Source: Micromonospora saelicesensis
GTDB lineage: Bacteria; Actinomycetota; Actinomycetes; Mycobacteriales; Micromonosporaceae
NCBI RefSeq assembly: GCF_900091575.1
Contig: NZ_FMCR01000003.1
Location: 682,001-746,000 of the forward strand
Reading direction: 5' to 3'
Length of the DNA: 64,000 nt
Under the pieces are notes generated by a model. The model saw only the letters and a program-made list of their open reading frames with translations. It did no database searches and had not been told where the DNA came from. Of this stretch, positions 1 to 7,736 are shown piece after piece. Each line of letters begins with the position of its first letter. The first letter of the stretch is position 1. The position numbers and the translations under genes were made by a program.

Positions 1-1080
1 CGGTACGGCGAGACCGGAACATTCAGCGACCGGGTGAGCGCGCTGTACTACGGCGCGGCGGACACCACCCCGCTCTTCGTCGTGCTGCTCGACGAGTACG
101 AGCGCTGGTCCGGTGACGCCGACCTGGTCCGCGAGCTGCGCCACCCGGCCCGGATGGCGCTGGACTGGATCGACGAGTACGGCGACCTGACCGGCGACGG
201 CTACCTGCGCTACCAGCGTCGCAACGAACGTGACGGCACGATCAACCAGTGCTGGAAGGACTCCCCGGACGCCATCGTCGACGCCCACGGTCGACAACCC
301 GCCTTCCCCCGCGCCACCTGCGAGTTGCAGGGCTACGCGTACGACGCGAAGCGGCGCGGCGCCCGACTGGCCCGCGAGTTCTGGGGCGACCCCGCGTACG
401 CCGACCGGTTGGAACGGGAGGCGGCAGCACTGAAGGAGCGCTTCAACCGGGACTTCTGGCTGCCGCACCGGGAGTACTACGCGTTGGCGCTCGACCCGTA
501 CGGCGAACCGGTCGACGCGCTGGCCTCCAACATCGGGCACCTGCTCTGGAGCGGGATCGTCGCGGACGAACGCGCGGAAGCGGTCGCCGAGCACCTGGTC
601 GGGCCGCGACTGTTCAGCGGTTGGGGGGTACGCACGTTCGCCGCGGGGCAGCGCACGTACAACCCGGTGGGCACGCACCTGGGCGCGGTGTGGCCGTCGG
701 ACAACGCGCTGATCGCCGCCGGGTTGCGCCGCTACCGCCTCGACGCGCAGGCGGCCCGGATCGCGGCCGGCATCTTCGACATGGCGCAGACGCTCGGTGG
801 CGAGGCGCCGGGAGTGATCGCCGGATACGAGCGCGACCTGACGACCTACCCCGTCCAGTTGACGACGAGCTGCCGCCCGCAGGCCTGGTCGTCGGGAGCG
901 TTGCTGATGCTGCTCGGCACCATGCTGGGCCTGCGACCCACCGGCGACAACCTGTTGGTGAACCCGGCGGTGCCGGAGGGGTTCGGTCGGCTGGAACTGC
1001 TGGACATCCCGGGCCGTTGGGGTCACTCCGACGCCTACGCGAGAGACCGGACCACCGAACGCCGGCACCGCCTGCGCTGA
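1..1080 (+). CDS. Glycogen-debranching-type amylo-alpha-1,6-glucosidase, C-terminal part (5' end outside window)
   Basis: The reading frame is open from the first base and ends at the TGA at 1078-1080, so this is the last 359 residues of a longer protein. The visible part resembles the (alpha/alpha)6-barrel half of actinobacterial debranching-enzyme-like glucosidases of the 'glycogen debranching N-terminal domain' family. Typical stretches are CWKDSPDAI, PRATCELQGYAYDA, LASNIGHLLWSG and the late GVRTFA...YNPVGTHLGAVWPSDNALIAAG block. Such enzymes hydrolyse alpha-1,6 branches or related alpha-glucosides; the exact substrate cannot be told from this part. It converges with the DinB-like gene 43 bases downstream. 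The family call is good, the precise activity less so. Confidence 0.8.
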   Translation, partial: RYGETGTFSDRVSALYYGAADTTPLFVVLLDEYERWSGDADLVRELRHPARMALDWIDEYGDLTGDGYLRYQRRNERDGTINQCWKDSPDAIVDAHGRQPAFPRATCELQGYAYDAKRRGARLAREFWGDPAYADRLEREAAALKERFNRDFWLPHREYYALALDPYGEPVDALASNIGHLLWSGIVADERAEAVAEHLVGPRLFSGWGVRTFAAGQRTYNPVGTHLGAVWPSDNALIAAGLRRYRLDAQAARIAAGIFDMAQTLGGEAPGVIAGYERDLTTYPVQLTTSCRPQAWSSGALLMLLGTMLGLRPTGDNLLVNPAVPEGFGRLELLDIPGRWGHSDAYARDRTTERRHRLR

Positions 1081-1123
1081 GGCGATGCGGCAGCGTTCGG
1101 CCCGGCGACGGTCGACGTCGGAG

Positions 1124-1627
1124 TCAGCCCATCGTCTTGGCGCCGTCGATCGACTCCCGCAGGATGTCGGCGTGCCCGGCGTGCTGGGCCGTCTCGGCGA
1201 TCAGGTGCAGCAGCACCCGGCGGACCGTCCAACTCGCCCCCGGCTCGAACCACGGCGCCTGCGGCAGCGGGTGCGCCGCGTCCAGGTCGAGGGTGGCGGT
1301 CAACTCGTCGGTCTGGGCGGCCACCTCCTGGAAGCGCTCGACCAACCCGGCGAGGGTCTCGCCCGGCAACATCTGGAACTGACCGACCCAGTCGATCTCC
1401 TCGCGCCCCATCGCCTCCGCGCCGCCGACGGCGAAGAGCATCCACCGGTGCTCGACGCCGGACACGTGCTTGATGAGGCCACCGAGGCAGAGCCCGCTGA
1501 CGGTGGGGCGGCTGGCCGCCTGCTCGTCGGTGAGCCCGTCAACCGTCTGCAAGAGGAAACCGCGGTGCCTGCGCAGGCTCTGCAGGAGGTCGGTGCGCTC
1601 ACCGGTGAGCTGCTCAGTGCTGGTCAT
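1124..1627 (-). CDS. DinB-family protein (DUF664-like four-helix bundle)
   Basis: A 167-residue protein with the look of the DinB/YfiT superfamily. It has an N-terminal helix with LLQSLRRHRGFLLQTV, a central KHVSGVEHRWM segment, and a C-terminal SWTVRRVLLHLIAETAQHAGH segment. The histidines in these segments match the usual three-His metal site. Members include thiol-dependent S-transferases and uncharacterised proteins; the substrate here is unknown. The frame stays open further upstream, but the ATG at 1627 has a good ribosome-binding site (AAGGGTGG) and a family-like N-terminus, so I start there. It is probably monocistronic and lies between a convergent glucosidase gene and a divergent DUF72 gene. 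Confidence 0.85.
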   Translation of the reverse strand: MTSTEQLTGERTDLLQSLRRHRGFLLQTVDGLTDEQAASRPTVSGLCLGGLIKHVSGVEHRWMLFAVGGAEAMGREEIDWVGQFQMLPGETLAGLVERFQEVAAQTDELTATLDLDAAHPLPQAPWFEPGASWTVRRVLLHLIAETAQHAGHADILRESIDGAKTMG

Positions 1628-1761
1628 GCCGCCACCCTTCGTTGATGTCCACCCGGTGCCACCGTAGGGCGAGGCACCGACACTTTTCGGGCACGACACC
1701 TTCTCGACCGAAGACCCCCCAGCGGTTGCCGATCCGCGCCGGTGGCGGTCCACTGAATGAC

Positions 1762-2667
1762 ATGGGTGTGATTAAGGTGGGCACGTCGTCCTGGGCGGAC
1801 CAGTCCCTGCTGCGCTCCGGGTGGTACCCGCGCTCGGCCAGCACACCGGCCCGTCGACTGGGCTTCTACGCCAGCCAGTTCCCGATGGTCGAGGTGGACA
1901 CGTCCTACTACGCCATCCCGGTGCCGGAGACGACCCAGGGATGGGTGGACGCCACACCTGACGACTTCACCTTCGACGTCAAGGCGTTCAGCCTCTTCAC
2001 CGGTCACCCGACACCGGTCGCCGTGCTGCCCCGGGACCTGCGACCGGCCGGCGGCCCGAGCCGGATCCGCCGCCGGGACCTGCCGGAGCCGGCGTACGAC
2101 GAGCTGTGGGCCCGGTTCCGCGCGGCCCTCGACCCGATCGCGGCGGCCGGCAAGCTGGGTGTGGTGATGTTGCAGTTCCCGCCGTGGCTGGTGCGCAGCC
2201 CCGCGGCCGAACGCCGGATCGTCGAGCTGGCGCAGCGCTGCCGGCCGTGGCGGGTCGCTGTGGAGCTGCGGCACGGCTCCTGGTTGGACGACGACGCCGT
2301 GACGGACACTCTGGACCTGTTACGCGCCCACGACCTGTCCCTGGTCTGCGTCGACATGCCACAGGGGCACCCGTCGTCGGTGCCGCCGATCCTGACCATG
2401 ACGGCGGAGCCGGCGATCGTCCGGTTCCACGGTCACAGCGACGCCTGGGGCGAGGGCGACAAGCAGGAGAAGTTCCGGTACGCGTACGCCGAGGACGAGC
2501 TGCGGTACTGGGCCGGACGGCTGGCCGAGTTCGCCGAGCTCTCCGACGAGCTGCACGTGTTGTTCAACAACTGCTGCGCCGGGCAGGCCCAGCGCGACGC
2601 CACCCGGCTGGCGCAACTGCTCGCCGAGACGATGGTCGTCGAGCAGGCCGTCCCGGCGACCGGCTGA
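1762..2667 (+). CDS. DUF72 (YecE-like) family protein
   Basis: A 301-residue protein that begins with the family hallmark GTSSWAD directly after the start. It continues with a TIM-barrel-like pattern: FYASQFPMVEVDTSYYAIP, FTFDVKAFSLFTGHP, LGVVMLQFPPW, VAVELRHGSWL and a terminal LHVLFNNCCAGQAQRDA. DUF72 proteins resemble TIM-barrel sugar or endonuclease folds, but their biochemical role is not established. The open frame starts 40 codons earlier. The ATG at 1762 places GTSSW where the family has it, so the upstream part is treated as leader. It is convergent with the small gene at 2704, with a hairpin between them. Confidence 0.88.
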   Translation: MGVIKVGTSSWADQSLLRSGWYPRSASTPARRLGFYASQFPMVEVDTSYYAIPVPETTQGWVDATPDDFTFDVKAFSLFTGHPTPVAVLPRDLRPAGGPSRIRRRDLPEPAYDELWARFRAALDPIAAAGKLGVVMLQFPPWLVRSPAAERRIVELAQRCRPWRVAVELRHGSWLDDDAVTDTLDLLRAHDLSLVCVDMPQGHPSSVPPILTMTAEPAIVRFHGHSDAWGEGDKQEKFRYAYAEDELRYWAGRLAEFAELSDELHVLFNNCCAGQAQRDATRLAQLLAETMVVEQAVPATG

Positions 2668-2670
2668 TCG

Positions 2671-2697
2671 CGGCACGGGCCGCTCGGCCGGGTGCCG
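2671..2697. terminator. Hairpin between convergent genes
   Basis: The arms CGGCAC (2671-2676) and GTGCCG (2692-2697) pair outside an inner GGCC/GGCC stem. The hairpin lies in the 36-base gap between the DUF72 gene and the convergent hypothetical gene. There is no U-tract, as is usual in high-GC actinobacteria. A role as a bidirectional terminator is inferred. Confidence 0.45.
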
Positions 2698-2703
2698 GTC
2701 CGC

Positions 2704-3075
2704 TCAGGACCGCCGTCCCCGGCTGCGCAGGGCGTCCTGGGTCGACTCGCCGATGTCCGCGTCGTCGGGGAAGCTCCGGCCACTGGGGGCGGGATCGGGT
2801 GGGGCCCCCGGTCCGGCCATCGTCGTACGGGTCGGCTCGACCGAGCCGAAGCCGTGTCGTCCCGCCGGGTCCGACCGGCCCGCCGGAGCACCCGCGCGTC
2901 GCTCGCCGCGCCGTCCTTCGGGCACCGCGGTCTCCTCGCTGCCCTCGTCCATCGGTGAGTCGTCGGCCGTGCCCCAGGGCGCGTCGGCGTCGAAGCCGTC
3001 GCCGGTGCCCCACGGCTTGGTCGCCTCCGGCTCCAGCCGGTCGTTGTCCCCGCTGCGTCCCTTGTGCGCCGTCAT
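2704..3075 (-). CDS. Hypothetical hydrophilic low-complexity protein
   Basis: A 123-residue product rich in Gly, Pro, Asp, Glu and Arg, with no hydrophobic segment. A short internal repeat is visible: KPWGTGDGFDAD followed by APWGTADDSPMD. I do not recognise a family and the protein is likely disordered. The frame extends upstream to 3186, but the ATG at 3075 is preceded by an AGCGGGG-like ribosome-binding site and the upstream part is low-quality arginine-rich translation. The coding call rests on typical high-GC third positions and the clear start. The next gene upstream on the same strand, the membrane protein at 3275-3901, ends about 200 bases away. Confidence 0.55.
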   Translation of the reverse strand: MTAHKGRSGDNDRLEPEATKPWGTGDGFDADAPWGTADDSPMDEGSEETAVPEGRRGERRAGAPAGRSDPAGRHGFGSVEPTRTTMAGPGAPPDPAPSGRSFPDDADIGESTQDALRSRGRRS

Positions 3076-3274
3076 GACAACCCCGCTCGTCGGTCCGCCG
3101 CCAGCGGCGGACGATGTGCCGTCCTCGGGCCGGGACCGCCGGCCCGAGTGCGGCGCACGACATGTCGCCGGCACGCCGCCGCGCACGTGGCATCCGTCAT
3201 CGCTCCGGTGCGCGCGTAGGGCCGGCCAGCGCCCCGCCGTCGAGGTGGCGGCGGGACGCCGGTCGGCCCGACGT

Positions 3275-3901
3275 TCAGCGTCCGGCCATCGCCATCGGCC
3301 GCTTGCCGTTGCTCATTCCCATCTTGATCATGCTCTTCGAGGCGCCCTTCATCCCACCGGCGCGACCGAGCATGCCGCGGAACACCTGGCCGGGCTTCTG
3401 CTGCTCACCCATGTACGCCGTGACCACGACCAAGGTCCCGGTCAGCGCCGGAATGGCCCACTGGAGCAGCTTCATCTGCCGCTGCGACGAGGCCACACTG
3501 GCCGGGGTCTGGTGGTTCGGCTCGGTGGCGCCACTCACCGACGGGCCGCCAGCCTTCTCCAGCCGCATGCCGATCAACCGGCTGTAGCCGGTGACCGCCA
3601 GCGCGCCGATGGTCAAGGCCGTCTTGATGGCGCTGGCCCGGGCGACGCCGGACTGGGCCGCCACCCGTGGGCTCTCGGTCACCAGCTCGCCGACGGCACC
3701 GGCCAGGTGCGCGCCGATCGCGGCCGCGTTGACCGGTGTCCACTTGGACCATCCCGCCGAGGCGACCGGGAGCCGCTGGGTCGAGTCGCTGATTTTCGCC
3801 GCTGCGCCGTTGACGCCGAAGGCACCCATGAGGGAGCCGCCAAACCAGGCCGCCAGGCCCAGATCGTGCATCGAGCGCAGTGCGGTGTGCCGTTCGGACA
3901 T
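3275..3901 (-). CDS. Hypothetical membrane protein
   Basis: A 208-residue protein with about four hydrophobic stretches: LGLAAWFGGSLMGAFGV near residue 14, AAAIGAHLAGAVGEL, ALTIGALAVTGYSRLIG, and LLQWAIPALTGTLVVVTAYM near residue 150. It ends in a basic, Gly/Met-rich tail. The AAGGGG ribosome-binding site 5 bases before the ATG at 3901 makes the start firm. It resembles conserved actinobacterial membrane proteins of unknown function. No catalytic motif is seen and I assign none. Confidence 0.7.
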   Translation of the reverse strand: MSERHTALRSMHDLGLAAWFGGSLMGAFGVNGAAAKISDSTQRLPVASAGWSKWTPVNAAAIGAHLAGAVGELVTESPRVAAQSGVARASAIKTALTIGALAVTGYSRLIGMRLEKAGGPSVSGATEPNHQTPASVASSQRQMKLLQWAIPALTGTLVVVTAYMGEQQKPGQVFRGMLGRAGGMKGASKSMIKMGMSNGKRPMAMAGR

Positions 3902-4098
3902 GTGATCCCCTTCCGCCGTGTCGGGCGGTGCGGCTTACCCGCCGGTCGGGCGGCTAACCCCGCCCCGGGCGGACCGATCCGGGTCGTGGAGGGCCGCTAC
4001 CGGACATCCGTGGCGTCGGCGGGTCGACCTGCCCCGGGCAGGAGTCGTTCGCCCGGTGGTGGGTAGATCCCGAGCGACGCCGACGAGAGGGGAACGCG

Positions 4099-4269
4099 AT
4101 GTCGCAGCCGGACGAGAGCCGGGAGAAGACCCCCAAAACAGACGCGGTGCTCATGCACCCCGACAACGACCCACACCGGAACACCGCAGAGGTCGCACCC
4201 CGCAAGGAGCACGCCGAGATCCAGGTGGAGCGGGACGGTGAACTGGTGCCGCTGGACCAGGACGAGTGA
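4099..4269 (+). CDS. Small acidic hypothetical protein (56 aa)
   Basis: A 56-codon frame starts at the ATG at 4099, 6 bases after a strong GAGGGGAA-type ribosome-binding site, and ends at TGA 4267-4269. The product begins MSQPDESREKTPKTDAVLM and ends VERDGELVPLDQDE. It is very hydrophilic, without a membrane segment or a recognised domain. The good initiation site, the high-GC codon usage and the terminator-like hairpin straight after the stop support a real gene. Function unknown. Confidence 0.6.
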   Translation: MSQPDESREKTPKTDAVLMHPDNDPHRNTAEVAPRKEHAEIQVERDGELVPLDQDE

Positions 4270-4299
4270 GCCGACCGGCCGCCAACCGGCCGGTACGGC
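4270..4299. terminator. Bidirectional terminator hairpin
   Basis: The imperfect hairpin exactly fills the 30 bases between two convergent stops. ACCGGCC (4274-4280) pairs with GGCCGGT (4288-4294), and GCCG (4270-4273) pairs with CGGC (4296-4299) around one bulged A. Its position suggests shared termination for the small gene and the alpha/beta hydrolase gene. Confidence 0.55.
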
Positions 4300-5163
4300 T
4301 CAGCGGGGCGGCAGATCGCCGACGAAACCGGCGATCCGCCGCGCCAGCGGGACGCTGGCGCGGACCCAGGTGAAGTGGTCCAACGTCGTACCGGCCTGCG
4401 CCACTGTGTACCGCTCCCGGGTCACCGGCGCGTCGGCGAGCTTCGCGCAGAGGTGGTCCATGGTCTCGTGCGGGGTGAACTGGTCGTCGTCCACACTGAC
4501 GGCCAGCACCGGGGTCCGTACCGCGCGGACGGCGGCCTCGGTGTCCGTACCGTCGAGCCGGGGGAATCGGCCGGTCCGCGCGGTGTGGGCCCAGTCGCGG
4601 ATCACGCCGCGTGCCTGCCGACCGCCGAAGCCCCAGCCCGGCCAGACCCCGAGCAGCGCCGCAGTGGCGGCGATCCCCTGGGTGTAGGGCAGTACGCCGA
4701 GGCCGCGCCGGCCCGGGTAGCTCCGCCAGTACGGGATGCCGACCGCCACCAGCGCCAACCCGTCCACCTCGCCGCTGCCGTGCAGGGCGAGGTGCAGCAG
4801 CGCGGCCTGCCCGCCGAGCGAGTGTCCGAGGAGCAGTCGGGTGCGTCCGTCCAGACGTGGCTTGAGGGCGGCCAGGACGGCGCCGACGTCGTCGGCCAGT
4901 TCGGCGTAACCGTGCCGGTCCGCCCGACTCGGCGCGGGCGTGCTCGCCCCGGTGCCGCGCAGGTCGGCCACGACCACGGCCAGTCCGGCGGCGCGCAGGG
5001 CGGCGGCGAAGGGCCGGTAGTACCGGGCCCGGACCCCCATCGCGGGCCAGATCACGACCACTGGCGCGCCCGACACGCCGGCCGGTTCCGGATAGACCTG
5101 CACACCCAACCGGCCACCGTCGACGTCGACGAACTCCTGCGCGTACTCCGGGTCCCCGTTCAT
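4300..5163 (-). CDS. Alpha/beta hydrolase
   Basis: A 287-residue alpha/beta-hydrolase-fold protein without a signal peptide. The nucleophile elbow is GHSLGG at residues 113-118 (Ser115). The oxyanion region is VVIWPAMGVRARYYRP near residues 36-51, followed by LRGTGAS. A SVDDDQFTP segment near residue 220 would carry the acid, and LDHFTW near residue 265 the His. This layout resembles the 'predicted alpha/beta hydrolase' esterase group acting on small esters. The substrate is unknown. The ATG at 5163 is used. The gene appears to stand alone. Confidence 0.8.
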   Translation of the reverse strand: MNGDPEYAQEFVDVDGGRLGVQVYPEPAGVSGAPVVVIWPAMGVRARYYRPFAAALRAAGLAVVVADLRGTGASTPAPSRADRHGYAELADDVGAVLAALKPRLDGRTRLLLGHSLGGQAALLHLALHGSGEVDGLALVAVGIPYWRSYPGRRGLGVLPYTQGIAATAALLGVWPGWGFGGRQARGVIRDWAHTARTGRFPRLDGTDTEAAVRAVRTPVLAVSVDDDQFTPHETMDHLCAKLADAPVTRERYTVAQAGTTLDHFTWVRASVPLARRIAGFVGDLPPR

Positions 5164-5261
5164 CGGCCCAGCCTACGGCCTGACGTTACCGGCGGGTAGC
5201 AGTAGGCCGTCGGGGTCCACGACAGCGGTGGGCAGACGTGCCGCGCGCGCGACGGACGCGA

Positions 5262-5292
5262 CGGAGGGCCCCGCCGAATGGCGGAGCCCTCC
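5262..5292 (-). terminator. Hairpin terminator downstream of the SGNH hydrolase gene
   Basis: A 13-bp stem with one mismatch (GGAGGGCCCCGCC against GGCGGAGCCCTCC) closes a GAAT loop. It lies 15 bases after the stop of the secreted hydrolase on the minus strand. A role as an intrinsic, U-tract-poor terminator is inferred. Confidence 0.6.
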
Positions 5293-5306
5293 GAAGGACG
5301 CTGCGG

Positions 5307-6563
5307 TCAGGAGACCGAGATCGCCCCGTTGCTGGCCCGCACGCAGGCCACCGAACGGGCGCTGGTGGAGGCCGCGCCGCTCAGGCACTGGCCGAGCACC
5401 TGGTGCCCGGTGGCGTTCGGGTGCCACGACTCCTGGCAGGTCTGGAAGTAGGTGACGCAGGTGTTGGCGATGCGCTGGATGGCGATCTTGTCCTTGCCGG
5501 CGAGGCTGGTGACGAAGGTGCCGGTCGCGCCGTCCTGAAGCCGGATCGGAGTGGCCAGCGAGCCGCTCGGGCTGCTGGTCTGCTCGCAGAGCCGTGCACC
5601 GTTGAAGGCCTGCTGCACGTTCAGGTACACCAGCTCGTCGGCGGGGAACTCGGCGGCCAGAGTGTCCCGGGTGGACTTCACGATGCTGCCCAGACCCTGC
5701 GAGAAGCGGTGCCCCGGCGCCAGGCTGGCCCGGTGGATCGGGCAACCGCCCGCGTACCGCTCGGCACCCAGGTCACGGAACTTGTCCCTGGTGTCGTCCC
5801 GGCTGTCCTCCTCGTGGAACTGCGGGTTCAGGTCCAGCGGCAGTGGGTTCGTGTAGTCCTGGAACACCACCCGGTGCTGCCCGTCCGCGTCCACCTGGTC
5901 GAGGGTGGTCAGGATCTGGCGTACGGCCGCGGTGGTCTCCGCGGTCGCGGCGCTGATCTGCGCGGCGGTGGCCAGGTCGGCGTCGCTGCACGGCTTCTGC
6001 TCCACCGGCCCGTTCAGGTACGCCCAGAACTCCCACCAGCCGGTCCAGGCGTCGGCGATGAACCGGTTGGCGCACTTCTCCGCGACACTGCCGAAGGTGA
6101 ACGAGCTGTTGTTGGAGCCGAGGCCGACCAGCACCAGGTCGATGTCCTGGGTCTGCGCCACGGCGCGCAGCTGACTCAGCTGCGAGGCGACCGTACGACC
6201 GTTGGTCCGCGCCTGGGAGGCGTTGGCGATGTCGTGTGGCTGACCGCCGGAGCAGGCCAGGTTGAACCGGTTCTGGATGCCCGGCAGGTTGGCCTGGTTG
6301 AGCGAGGCGTTCGCCGAGCGGTGGCAGAAGAACGCGTTGTTGTTCGCCGCGGTCCAACCGGGGAAGCCCTGGCTGACTCCGTTGACGTCGACGACCGGGG
6401 TGTACGCCCCGGCGCCCTCGCCACTGATGAAGCTGTCCCCGAGTGCCACCGCGGCGGTGGGCAACGCGGCGGACGCGGGTGCGGGCAGCGCGACGGCGGT
6501 CGACAACGCGGCCATGGCGATCGTTAGTCCCGCGGCGAGCGCGGTACGCCGGAACCTGGGCAT
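5307..6563 (-). CDS. Secreted SGNH/GDSL-family hydrolase
   Basis: A 418-residue exported esterase/lipase-like protein. Residues 1-32 form a classic signal peptide: RRTALAAG, a hydrophobic core, then an ALPAPASA cleavage site. The GDSL block ALGDSFISGEGAG puts the nucleophile at Ser44. The oxyanion Asn lies in LVLVGLGSNNSSF. The catalytic Asp/His pair is in SWHPNATGHQVLGQ near the C-terminus. Paired cysteines fit an extracytoplasmic enzyme. The fold is that of secreted actinobacterial SGNH lipases, but the substrate is unknown. An ATG five codons upstream (6578) is possible; the one at 6563 gives the cleaner signal peptide. Confidence 0.88.
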   Translation of the reverse strand: MPRFRRTALAAGLTIAMAALSTAVALPAPASAALPTAAVALGDSFISGEGAGAYTPVVDVNGVSQGFPGWTAANNNAFFCHRSANASLNQANLPGIQNRFNLACSGGQPHDIANASQARTNGRTVASQLSQLRAVAQTQDIDLVLVGLGSNNSSFTFGSVAEKCANRFIADAWTGWWEFWAYLNGPVEQKPCSDADLATAAQISAATAETTAAVRQILTTLDQVDADGQHRVVFQDYTNPLPLDLNPQFHEEDSRDDTRDKFRDLGAERYAGGCPIHRASLAPGHRFSQGLGSIVKSTRDTLAAEFPADELVYLNVQQAFNGARLCEQTSSPSGSLATPIRLQDGATGTFVTSLAGKDKIAIQRIANTCVTYFQTCQESWHPNATGHQVLGQCLSGAASTSARSVACVRASNGAISVS

Positions 6564-6758
6564 GGGGCCCCCAACCATCGAAAGATGAAAGATTCTCTGA
6601 GAGCGCGATCAGATCACCCCGGCGCGACGGGCGTCAATGGCCCGTAACAGATTCGTTCGACGAAAGACATGCGCCCGTAGGCATGACGGGCTACCGCGTC
6701 GAGATTGGACCCGCGCTCAGGGTTGTCGACCGCGCCGACCCGCGCCCTCGGCGCGGAG

Positions 6759-7457
6759 TCAGCGACCGGTCGGGCGGCCGCGGCGGTTCAACAGGGCCGC
6801 GCCCACGGCGTTCAGCCCGACACCCCAGACCAGGAGTACGCACAGCCACTGCACCCACGCCACGGCGCTCATCTCGCCCGAGAGCAGGTTGCGCACGCTG
6901 CCGAACGGGGTCAGCCACGACTGTGCCGGACGGAGCGCGTCCACGACGCCCAGCAGCGCGAACAGCCCCAGCGGCAGGATGATCGTGGCCAGGAACGCCA
7001 GCACCACCGAGCGCAGCAACAGGCCCAGCCCGGTGCCCACCAGGCCGGCGACGATCTGCACCAGCACACTGCCCACCGCGACCGTCCCGGCGAACCGCCA
7101 CGGCGCTTCGGCGACGTCGGCCGGGGTGAGGGCCAGCGTCGCGGCGCAGATCAGCACACCGGCCACGCCGATGACGACAGCCGGCAGCCCCACCGCGAGC
7201 ACGGTGGGCAGGACCGGAAGGCGGACGGGCGCCCGGCGCAGGTCGCGTACCAGCAGGATGCCGAAGAGCGGGGTCGCGACGGACAGCAGGCTCTGCACAG
7301 TGCCCGAGAGTTCGGCGAAGGTCCGGTCGGCGGGATCCGCCGCCGCGACCAGCGCCACGGCGGCCAGCAGCCCCATCACCAGGGTGCCCACCAGAAGCCA
7401 CCGCCGGGCCGGCGTGCCGAGAGAGCGCCGCAGCGCCTCGCGAATCGTCTCGTCCAC
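6759..7457 (-). CDS. Integral membrane protein, ABC-2-permease-like
   Basis: A 232-residue protein with six predicted membrane spans: WLLVGTLVMGLLAAVALVA, LLSVATPLFGILLV, a long PTVLAVGLPAVVIGVAGVLI, a VGSVLVQIVAGLVGTGLGLLL stretch, LAFLATIILPLGLFALLGV, and WVQWLCVLLVWGVGLNAVG. The pattern resembles ABC-2-type permeases, but no ATPase gene is adjacent. The frame runs upstream to 7571. The GTG at 7457 has a good GGGAGG ribosome-binding site 8 bases before it and removes an unlikely hydrophilic leader, so I chose it. Substrate unknown. Confidence 0.65.
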   Translation of the reverse strand: MDETIREALRRSLGTPARRWLLVGTLVMGLLAAVALVAAADPADRTFAELSGTVQSLLSVATPLFGILLVRDLRRAPVRLPVLPTVLAVGLPAVVIGVAGVLICAATLALTPADVAEAPWRFAGTVAVGSVLVQIVAGLVGTGLGLLLRSVVLAFLATIILPLGLFALLGVVDALRPAQSWLTPFGSVRNLLSGEMSAVAWVQWLCVLLVWGVGLNAVGAALLNRRGRPTGR

Positions 7458-7736
7458 CTCGACCGCCTCCCGATCTCCTCGACCCGGACCGGCGTGCGCC
7501 CCCGCGCTCAACCGGCCGCGATCATGGGTGAGCGTACCGGCGGCGGTGTCTCTGCGTGGTCCCATGATCACGCGGCGGCTGTTCGTTGGCTCACGTCCGG
7601 AGGGGCGCGCGCGGCGGGTCGCGTAGGTCCTCCGGTAGTTGTCCTAGCCTCGGGCTAGGCTCGCTGCGGCGCGCCCACGCCGGCTGATGTCGCCGGTGAC
7701 CGGCAGCACACCGCCGAGACCGGGGAGTACGACCAG